A program made the position numbers and the translations under genes. Shown here piece by piece: positions 1 to 4,805 of a stretch of 7,500 nt of DNA. The DNA comes from Undibacterium sp. Lineage in GTDB: Bacteria > Pseudomonadota > Gammaproteobacteria > Burkholderiales > Burkholderiaceae_D. The DNA is taken from contig JAIELM010000079.1 of NCBI GenBank assembly GCA_019752975.1, forward strand, positions 1-7,500, given 5' to 3'. Position 1 is the first letter of the stretch. Each line of letters opens with the position of its first letter. The notes below the pieces were generated by a model. The model did not search any database and had not been told where the DNA came from. It worked only from the letters and a program-made list of their open reading frames with translations.

Positions 1-349
1 GATGGGCATTCCCACTGCTTCCACGATCGCCTATTTCCTGACTTAGGCTAACGCTGCATCGATAACGTATAGTACCTACCTTGATTAACATTTTATGTTA
101 GCTAATCCACAGTAATAATGTGAGAAATTACCACTTTCGTCCTCTTATCCAATCTATTATCCGATCTCTCACCCAATAATGAGAACGTAGTTACTTCGTT
201 AGCTCATCGCACATTTTCGGCATACGAACACCAAACACTGCACACCAATCACGCAGCATTGCTGCGCACGCACGGAGCATAGACTTTTTAATCGTTAGAT
301 TTGAGCAATCACGTGATCGCGCTTCATCGCTTGCACTCACCTGTGTTGG
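1..349. other. Intergenic region, no supported gene
   Basis: I see no convincing coding region, tRNA or rRNA here. Short open stretches touch the left edge: frame 1 stops at 49-51 and frame 2 stops at 44-46. Either could be the tail of a gene outside the window, but they are too short to judge. Small dyads occur, such as CGCAGC-ATT-GCTGCG at 252-266 and the 10-bp palindrome ATCACGTGAT at 308-317. Neither is followed by a T-run that would make it a terminator. The region may carry 3' untranslated sequence of an upstream gene. Confidence 0.5.
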
Positions 350-531
350 TTAAACCGAGATTTTCCATTAGGATTTTTGATGATGACGGATGCACTTTTC
401 GAGACAGTTTTGCTGCGAATGAGGCGCTAATAGCGAGCTATTAGCAACGAAGAGCAACAAAAATGGCCGAAAATGCGCCGTCAGCGCAAAAATGGCACCG
501 CAGGTGCGCCTAATGGAAAATCTCGGTTAAA
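350..531. mobile_element. MITE-like non-coding element with terminal inverted repeats
   Basis: The ends are a perfect 20-bp inverted repeat: AACCGAGATTTTCCATTAGG at 353-372 and its exact complement at 509-528. TTAA lies at both borders (350-353 and 527-530), which could be a target-site duplication, although the left copy carries one extra A. The interior has no sizeable ORF but is structured: a 9-bp perfect stem GCTAATAGC/GCTATTAGC with a 2-nt loop (426-445), a small GCACC-GCA-GGTGC hairpin (496-507), and a 10-bp direct repeat CAAAAATGGC (458-467 and 487-496). At about 180 bp with no transposase, it fits a miniature inverted-repeat element moved in trans. A diverged piece of its left part recurs at 3885-3930, which supports a dispersed repeat family. 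I do not recognise a named family. It could instead be a REP/BIME-like structured repeat. Confidence 0.72.
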
Positions 532-562
532 TTCATCAATACTAAAAAAAGCGCAAAAGACG

Positions 563-595
563 CTTGACTATGACACCCATGTCAAGGTTTACAGT
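563..595 (+). promoter_or_regulatory. MerR-type promoter/operator for the NTF2-like gene and merR operon
   Basis: A -35 box TTGACT (564-569) and a -10 box TACAGT (590-595) are separated by 20 bp, longer than the normal 17. The spacer region holds a dyad CTTGAC-N12-GTCAAG (563-568 and 581-586). A long spacer with a dyad starting in the -35 box is the hallmark of promoters untwisted by MerR-family activators, and a MerR-family gene is the second gene downstream. The predicted start near 602 leaves a leader of about 28 nt, with the ribosome site AAGGA at 617-621. What is inferred is that the local MerR protein binds here. Confidence 0.6.
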
Positions 596-629
596 CCTCA
601 TTTTCCACACCATTAAAAGGACGCATCCT

Positions 630-1211
630 ATGACAACTTCCTACCAACAACTCATACTATCCCTCCTGACACTAGCATCATTCTCGACGCTGCGTGCTCA
701 AGCGCAGGATATTTCTTCCACGCCCGCCTTGGCCTGCCCCACACCTGAGAGCGGGAATGGTTATGTGGAGCCGGGCGAACTAATACGCGAACTATATCGT
801 CTTGTTTCGGCACCCGCAGGAGCGTCAAAAAATTGGACTCGCTTGCGTAGCCTACATGCACCTAACGCGACGATTACCTTTCCCCAACACGTCGGGGACA
901 AATTGCACGCGACAACCTATAATGTCGAACAGTTTACTGCGCTCAACGACAAACTATTCGGGAAGCGCGGTTTTTTTGAAGTGGAGCTGCGCCAAGAAGT
1001 GCAAATTTTCGGCCATGTCGCCCACGTATGGAGCGCCTACGCCAGCAGTGAAAGTGTCGACGGCAAGCCTTACACCTACGGCATTAATAGCTTTCAATTA
1101 CTCAACAATGGCCAATATTGGTGTGTGCTCTCTGCCACATGGGACGGTGATGTTACCCGTCATAACAGCATCCGTGATTGGGCTGGTCTGCCTAACGCGT
1201 CGACTCCATAA
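630..1211 (+). CDS. Exported NTF2/SnoaL-like domain protein
   Basis: This 193-residue protein begins with a signal peptide: a hydrophobic stretch at about residues 8-21, then R-A-Q-A with likely cleavage after Ala25. The n-region lacks Lys or Arg, which is atypical. From about residue 48 to 180 the sequence resembles the NTF2/SnoaL-like cone fold: N-terminal helices, a segment of the type W-x-R-L-R-x-L-H-A-P-N-A, then alternating strands ending in a Q-Y-W-C-V-L-S-A-T-W-D strand. I chose ATG 630 because AAGGA (617-621) lies 8 nt upstream. In-frame starts further up (564, 570, 579) fall inside the promoter dyad and lack a ribosome site. The MerR gene follows after 20 nt, so this is probably that regulator's target gene. 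Such folds include enzymes and simple ligand binders; no catalytic residues can be assigned, so function is unknown. Confidence 0.75.
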   Translation: MTTSYQQLILSLLTLASFSTLRAQAQDISSTPALACPTPESGNGYVEPGELIRELYRLVSAPAGASKNWTRLRSLHAPNATITFPQHVGDKLHATTYNVEQFTALNDKLFGKRGFFEVELRQEVQIFGHVAHVWSAYASSESVDGKPYTYGINSFQLLNNGQYWCVLSATWDGDVTRHNSIRDWAGLPNASTP

Positions 1212-1231
1212 ATCTTAGATTGAGGCGCTAT

Positions 1232-1624
1232 ATGCAAGCAGCTTATTATTCGATAGGTCAACTCGCACGACTGTCTGGTGTCAGTACACGTGCCTTACGA
1301 CACTATGAACAAATTGGCCTGCTTGCTGCTCAACGCAATTCCTCAGGCTACCGGGTATTTCCATCAACGGCACTTGAACACGTAGAACGCACTCAAGTCT
1401 TACTAAAAAATGGATTCACGCTCGCCCAAATATTACCGGTCGCCTCCATGTTCGGCATAGAATCGACGAACCGCCAAACTATCTGCGCGGATGTCATCCG
1501 CCTGTACCACCAAAAACTAAGCGAACTAGACGCACGCATCGCAGCACTAGCCGAAATACGCGAACGTGCTGCAATACGCCTAGAGGTACTTGAGCAACAA
1601 CGCCGTGAAGGCGGCCCTAAATAA
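1232..1624 (+). CDS. MerR-family transcriptional regulator
   Basis: This is a 130-residue DNA-binding regulator. The N-terminus carries the MerR winged helix-turn-helix: Y-S-I-G-Q-L-A-R-L-S-G-V-S at about residues 6-18, then R-A-L-R-H-Y-E-Q-I-G-L-L at about 20-31, and the wing N-S-S-G-Y-R-V-F. The second half is a long charged helix (about residues 90-125), the dimerising coiled coil of the family. There is only one cysteine in the C-terminal half and no Cys-rich metal loop, so a mercury, copper or cadmium sensor is unlikely. An organic or redox signal is more plausible but unproven. ATG 1232 is preferred because GAGG (1222-1225) precedes it by 6 nt; the in-frame TTG at 1220 has none. It follows the NTF2-like gene by 20 nt and probably controls the dyad promoter at 563-595, hence itself. 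Confidence 0.88.
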   Translation: MQAAYYSIGQLARLSGVSTRALRHYEQIGLLAAQRNSSGYRVFPSTALEHVERTQVLLKNGFTLAQILPVASMFGIESTNRQTICADVIRLYHQKLSELDARIAALAEIRERAAIRLEVLEQQRREGGPK

Positions 1625-1790
1625 TGTTATGCGCTTTTTATTTAGACCTAAATGCCGGTTGTATGATCACATGATTAAATTGCGTGGGCGTTGGCAGCAA
1701 TTTGCTGGTTAACTGGGGCGCATGCACATTGGTCAACACTCGGAAAAGCTTTGATGTAAAGGCCACTAAACAGGCTAGCCATCAATCCCA

Positions 1791-2063
1791 TCAAATTCCG
1801 TCATTCACACCATCACTCGCACTGTCACTCGCACTGTCAATCGCACTGTCAATCGCACCGCCGGCCACCCATTCCATAATATCGCCGGGTTGACAAGCTA
1901 GGCGCTCACAGATTTTTTCTAAAGTATTGAAGCGTATCCCCCTTACTTTTCCCGACTTAAGTAAAGAAAGATTCTGCTCTGTGATTCCCACGTACATAGC
2001 TAACTCTTTGGATTTGAGTTTACGTTTGGCGAGCATCACATCGAGGTTGATTACGATAGTCAT
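1791..2063 (-). CDS. YozG-like Cro/C1-type (XRE) HTH regulator
   Basis: This is a 90-residue protein with a compact helix-turn-helix at about residues 8-66. The motif pattern is N-L-D-V-M-L-A-K-R-K, then E-L-A-x-x-V-G-I-T, N-L-S-L-L-K-S-G-K, I-R-F-x-T-L-E-K-I-C and Q-P-G-D-I-M-E. This is typical of the small YozG-like/HTH_26 regulators that stand beside DUF2975 membrane proteins, exactly as here. The start overlaps the stop of the upstream membrane gene (TGATG, shared base 2063), which indicates translational coupling; GAGG lies about 10 nt upstream of the ATG. Family members usually end soon after the Q-P-G-D-I-x-E-Y/W motif. This one carries about 20 extra residues, an Ala/Ile/Ser/Asp tail encoded by a 12-bp tandem repeat. 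Target genes are unknown; autoregulation of the pair is a reasonable inference. Confidence 0.87.
   Translation of the reverse strand: MTIVINLDVMLAKRKLKSKELAMYVGITEQNLSLLKSGKVRGIRFNTLEKICERLACQPGDIMEWVAGGAIDSAIDSASDSASDGVNDGI
1813..1860. repeat. 12-bp tandem repeat (4 units) in the HTH gene tail
   Basis: Four head-to-tail 12-bp units occupy 1813-1860: TCACTCGCACTG twice, then TCAATCGCACTG, then TCAATCGCACCG. A degenerate fifth unit (8 of 12 matches) may precede at 1801-1812. On the minus strand they encode a repeating tetrapeptide of the type A-I/S-D-S near the C-terminus of the HTH regulator. The unit is a multiple of three, so gain or loss of units would lengthen or shorten the tail without breaking the frame. 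Confidence 0.9.
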
Positions 2064-2599
2064 CAGATGAAGCCCTCGTTTTCTTCTGCTAAGCGTCGTC
2101 CCTCGTGCATGATGTTGATCACCAAATAAAATAAGCAGGAAACGAGAATCAACATTAATTGCTCAGAGGTGATGCTGAATGAAACCTGTCTATCGTCCAC
2201 TTTGGTAAAAATCTTAAAGCAAAGATGACGGAGCGGTAGTTCGAGTATCGTCGCCAGCGTTGCCAAGAACCCTGCACCAGCAAAACTTCTTAAAGCCACG
2301 ATATTCTTCATCGAAAAAATAGCCCTATGTTGAACGGAAATCAAAAGCGCGTATAAGTGCCAAAATCCGTACGCCATTGCGACAATATTAGGTAAGCCCA
2401 AGAGCGTACCGATCAGTCTTTGTGATGGCATTAAGTCCCCCATCTGCGCAAAACTGAGTCCACTAGGCGTCAAATACATATGGAGGCCAGCAACATCAAG
2501 AGGAATGTTGCTCCAGGCCAGCACGAAAAATAGGCACTGGAATAAAAAAACGATACAGAGCAAGACTCGTATTGATTGGCATTGCGTAGCAATTTTCAT
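2063..2599 (-). CDS. DUF2975-type integral membrane protein
   Basis: This 178-residue inner-membrane protein has four predicted membrane segments, at about residues 11-29, 62-89, 100-120 and 147-163. The loop between the first two (about residues 30-60) is the longest. The C-terminus ends in a charged tail H-E-G-R-R-L-A-E-E-N-E-G-F-I, the kind of ending seen in DUF2975 proteins. The assignment rests on length, topology, this tail and the YozG-like HTH partner encoded immediately downstream with a TGATG overlap. The start at 2599 has GTGAGA about 5 nt upstream. The gene is divergent from the hydrolase lipoprotein gene and shares the 91-bp gap 2600-2690 with it. The role of DUF2975 proteins is not established; control of the partner regulator from the membrane is conceivable. 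Confidence 0.78.
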   Translation of the reverse strand: MKIATQCQSIRVLLCIVFLFQCLFFVLAWSNIPLDVAGLHMYLTPSGLSFAQMGDLMPSQRLIGTLLGLPNIVAMAYGFWHLYALLISVQHRAIFSMKNIVALRSFAGAGFLATLATILELPLRHLCFKIFTKVDDRQVSFSITSEQLMLILVSCLFYLVINIMHEGRRLAEENEGFI

Positions 2600-2630
2600 A
2601 AATTCTCACTAAAAAATAATAAATTATCGT

Positions 2631-2659
2631 TTTACAGCAATTAATGTTCGTGTTATAGT
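2631..2659 (+). promoter_or_regulatory. Sigma70-type promoter of the hydrolase lipoprotein gene
   Basis: TTTACA (2631-2636) and TATAGT (2654-2659) are separated by exactly 17 bp, and TG at 2651-2652 gives an extended -10 element. The predicted start near 2666 leaves a 25-nt leader. The ribosome site AAGGGG (2678-2683) stands 7 nt before ATG 2691. The promoter for the divergent DUF2975 gene must overlap in the same gap. TATAAT on the minus strand at about 2663-2668 is a candidate -10 for it, but its -35 is poor. Confidence 0.62.
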
Positions 2660-2690
2660 GAATTATATTCGATAAATAAGGGGTATAGTA

Positions 2691-3550
2691 ATGTTGACAG
2701 TAGCAAAACAATTATTTAGTCTTACGTTAGTAATGAGCTTAATGGCATGTTCCAACTTCGTCGTTAGTGAAAAAAATTTCTTAAACCCTGATGTGCTGAC
2801 CGGCCATCATTTCGTTAAGACACTCGATCAAAACAGTGTGCAGCAAGTTCTACCCAACGCCAAGCTTATTGAGGAACGGATCACCAGCGGCGACCAAATA
2901 GAACTTCAGGGTGTGCAGGTACTACAAACACCGGCGACGATCAGTGTTTTATATTTCGGCGGGAATATGTTTCATCTGGATGAATCTGCACCGTATTTAT
3001 TCGAAAACATAGGACCTTGCCCAGCCAACGTGGCGGTTTTGACTATCGCGGTTATGGCCGAAGCGCAGGTAGTCCAAGTATCGAAAATATGAAACAAGAT
3101 GCCCTGCAAATCTATGATCACATCCGCGCCAAAACACCAGGTAAGTTGATTGTGCACGGACAATCCTTGGGCAGTTTTATGGCCGCTTACGTGGCACAAA
3201 ATCGCGTGACTGATGGCGTCGTTTTGGAATCAACCGCCAGCAATCCTTTGGATTGGGCACAAGCGAATATTCCTTGGTATGCACGTCCCTTTGTAGGAAT
3301 AGAGCTAAGCCCAGACCTCAAGGTCATTGATAATGTCGCGGCCGCACGCCAGCATCGTGCACCCGCACTGGTAATGGTGGGCGAACAAGACCGTACCACG
3401 CCGCCAGAATTGGGACGCAAGGTATTCGCCGCTTTTCCAAACGCGGCCAGTCAATTTCTTCTAGTTCATGACGTGGGACATAATGGCGTAATGAAAAAAG
3501 ACCAGGCGAAAACGGCTTACTGCGCCTTCCTTATTGGCCTCGATAAATAG
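2691..3550 (+). pseudogene. Alpha/beta-hydrolase lipoprotein, frameshifted at about 3037-3040
   Basis: Reading starts at ATG 2691 with a lipoprotein signal peptide (L-M-A-C, lipobox Cys20) and continues through a strand with Y-F-G-G-N (oxyanion-region type) to Val116. The frame then changes: the expected F-D-Y-R-G-Y-G-R-S motif appears in the -1 frame from 3041 on and runs to the stop at 3548-3550. Adding one T to the run TTTT at 3037-3040 restores a 286-residue protein. In that numbering the catalytic triad is complete: Ser159 in G-Q-S-L-G, Asp234 in G-E-Q-D-R and His264 in D-V-G-H-N. Without the repair, the first part stops at 3090-3092 as a 133-residue product with no catalytic residues. 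The fold resembles serine hydrolases of the Bem46/YfhR type. Both halves look well conserved, so the break is recent or a sequence error. The substrate is unknown. Confidence 0.82.
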
Positions 3551-3633
3551 TTTTCTAGCAAATCAAGCGTTTTGACACAAAGAGAATCTAAGGCAATTCG
3601 TAATTATTCAGCCGCCCATAGCCTTGAACGTAA

Positions 3634-3726
3634 AAACCCCTCAACGCCGAGACGCTGAGACGCGGAGAAAATCAGAGAAAACCTCTGCGCTCCTCGGCGT
3701 CTCTGCGCCTCGGCGTTGAGGGGTTT
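3634..3726. repeat. Palindromic GC-rich interspersed repeat
   Basis: A perfect 18-bp inverted repeat (3634-3651 and 3709-3726, core CTCAACGCCGAG) encloses inner arms that are also largely complementary, so the whole 93 bp can fold into one long imperfect hairpin. Each arm is built from short near-repeats of the type ACGC-N-GAG, with a period of about 8-9 bp. I recall similar sequences dispersed through many bacterial genomes, with arms reading roughly as CTCTGCG/CGCAGAG iterations; that is family knowledge, not a search result. No T-run follows, so it is not a standard terminator, though the hairpin could attenuate transcription or stabilise the hydrolase transcript end. Confidence 0.82.
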
Positions 3727-3802
3727 CCAATGAAGAATTACTATCGTATTTAATTCGGATTGGTATAAGACAATTCTTTGCGCTCGCTACGCCTCTTTGT
3801 CG

Positions 3803-3840
3803 CATGTTTCTCGCTTTTTTTCATGGAAGCTAGAAACATG
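3803..3840. repeat. Long hairpin / candidate operator
   Basis: CATGTTTCT (3803-3811) pairs with AGAAACATG (3832-3840). After one C/T mismatch, GCTT (3813-3816) pairs with AAGC (3827-3830). The result is a stem of 13 pairs in 14 positions around a 10-nt loop. It lies about 220 bp before the ABC operon. It could be a regulator binding site, an end remnant of a mobile element or an RNA structure; the sequence does not decide. Confidence 0.5.
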
Positions 3841-3884
3841 GAAACTCAATAGTTCCCTCCCAATTTGGCCCAGAGAAGCCCAAA

Positions 3885-3930
3885 ACTTCCATTACGATTT
3901 GCGATGGTGATGGATGCACTTTCCGAGTCA
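3885..3930. repeat. Diverged fragment of the MITE-like element
   Basis: These 46 bp align without gaps to 361-406 of the MITE-like element with 37 identities by my count, sharing the blocks TTCCATTA, GATTT and GGATGCACTTT. Similarity fades to the left (7 of 11 at 3874-3884 if extended) and is lost to the right, so only the left inner part remains and no inverted partner end is visible. It lies in the gap before the ABC operon in the same orientation as the first copy. Confidence 0.65.
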
Positions 3931-3957
3931 TACGATAAAAAAATATTGCCACGATGC

Positions 3958-3987
3958 TTGAACCGAAAAACCAATAGCCATCATATT
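3958..3987 (+). promoter_or_regulatory. Weak candidate promoter for the ABC operon
   Basis: TTGAAC (3958-3963) and CATATT (3982-3987) are 18 bp apart, each matching the sigma70 consensus at four of six positions. A start near 3994 would give a leader of about 68 nt before ATG 4062. TATAAA at 4002-4007 is a competing -10 without a good -35. This is the best candidate I can see upstream of the operon, but it is not strong. Confidence 0.28.
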
Positions 3988-4061
3988 TCTTTTGATGAGC
4001 GTATAAAGAAATTTCCAGTTACACTAAGTCAAAATGAATTTAAATCTATTGGAAACACCTT

Positions 4062-4805
4062 ATGCACCCCGTTGTACTCAAACATGTCAGCAAAACCTAT
4101 CAGCTTGGTAGCATCGCTGTTCCAGCATTAATTGATATTAGTTTAGAGATTCGCCCCAACTGTTTTACCGTCATATCCGGCGCATCGGGTAGCGGCAAAA
4201 CCAGCTTACTTAATGTGATCGGATGTATAGACCGACCAGATCAAGGACAGGTGATCGTTGCGGGGCACGATATTGCCAGCATGAATGAGGACGCCTTGTC
4301 TGATTTTCGAGCAAAAACTTTAGGCTTTATTTTTCAGAATTTCAATTTACTGCCTGTGCTGACTGCCTACGAAAATATAGAATATCCGCTACTGCTTTCC
4401 AACATCCCCGCCGCTGCGCGCAAAGAACGGGTGCGTGCATTATTGGACGCGGTAGGCCTTTCTGATCGAGCACAAAATCGACCAGGGCAGCTTTCCGGTG
4501 GTCAGCGTCAAAGAGTCGCTATCGCCCGCGCGCTAGCAGGTTCACCTAGTCTGGTATTGGCAGACGAGCCGACCGCCAATCTGGATAGTCAGACTGGCGC
4601 TTCTATCATCGCACTCATGCGCAAAATGCAGCGTGAACATCAGGTTGCCTTTGTCTTTTCTTCTCACGACCCACAGATACAGGCCGAAGCCGATGATGCC
4701 TTTACCATTCGCGATGGAAAAATTTCACATACCGCTACCCTCAACAATTCACGCACAATCACACCAAACAGTGATCCCTTAGCAACGCAAGAGGTGAACG
4801 CATGA
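4062..4805 (+). CDS. ABC transporter ATP-binding protein (LolD/MacB type)
   Basis: This 247-residue cytoplasmic ATPase powers the permease encoded next. All ATPase motifs are intact: Walker A G-A-S-G-S-G-K-T (40-47), Q-loop Gln92 in F-Q-N-F-N-L-L-P, signature L-S-G-G-Q (144-148), Walker B L-V-L-A-D-E (164-169), D-loop N-L-D-S (173-176) and H-loop His202. The F-x-F-Q-x-F-N-L-L-P and A-D-E-P-T-A-N-L-D-S wording is typical of the LolD/MacB/FtsE-like class that works with FtsX-fold permeases. The start has GGAAA (4051-4055) 6 nt upstream. The C-terminus has about 25 extra polar residues after the usual end. The stop overlaps the permease start in ATGA, so the two subunits are translationally coupled. 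LolD itself is usually shorter and pairs with LolC/LolE; this is more likely a paralogous system than the housekeeping Lol machine. Confidence 0.93.
   Translation: MHPVVLKHVSKTYQLGSIAVPALIDISLEIRPNCFTVISGASGSGKTSLLNVIGCIDRPDQGQVIVAGHDIASMNEDALSDFRAKTLGFIFQNFNLLPVLTAYENIEYPLLLSNIPAAARKERVRALLDAVGLSDRAQNRPGQLSGGQRQRVAIARALAGSPSLVLADEPTANLDSQTGASIIALMRKMQREHQVAFVFSSHDPQIQAEADDAFTIRDGKISHTATLNNSRTITPNSDPLATQEVNA

Larger units (their letters stand above)
3551..4061. other. Repeat-rich intergenic region
   Basis: This 511-bp gap separates the broken hydrolase gene from the ABC operon. I see no supported gene. It holds three structured elements: a palindromic GC-rich repeat (3634-3726), a 14-bp stem hairpin (3803-3840) and a fragment of the MITE-like element (3885-3930). 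An AT-rich stretch with a possible promoter for the ABC operon follows. No clear hairpin with a T-run terminates the hydrolase gene. Confidence 0.6.

Noticed and set aside
1..349. Possible CRISPR or tRNA in the left region
   Set aside because: There are no regularly spaced direct repeats and no cloverleaf-like arrangement; only short scattered dyads were seen.
802..1218. Alternative 138-codon frame inside the NTF2-like gene
   Set aside because: It is a shadow of the NTF2-like gene in another frame; its product has no recognisable features and it has no start context.
1640..1653. Small dyad ATTTAG-AC-CTAAAT after the MerR gene as a terminator
   Set aside because: The stem is AT-rich with only a 2-nt loop and no following T-run, so it is not a credible intrinsic terminator.
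1684..1893. 69-codon plus-strand frame over the 12-bp repeats
   Set aside because: It is antisense to the HTH regulator gene, and its apparent low-complexity tail is just the tandem repeat read on the other strand.
3033..3043. Programmed -1 ribosomal frameshift in the hydrolase gene
   Set aside because: A -1 slip at G-GTT-TTG would give the right protein, but the site is not a canonical X-XXY-YYZ heptamer and I see no obvious downstream pseudoknot. A deletion or sequencing error is simpler.
3017..3550. Independent hydrolase gene starting at TTG 3017
   Set aside because: The first residues before F-D-Y-R-G-Y-G do not look like an N-terminus, there is no ribosome site, and the preceding strands and signal peptide are encoded just upstream in the other frame. 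A broken single gene explains it better.
3865..4131. Open frame of 88 codons from a TTG overlapping the ABC ATPase start
   Set aside because: It has no ribosome site or recognisable domain, its start crosses the decayed repeat fragment, and it runs 70 bp into the clearly real ABC gene in another frame.
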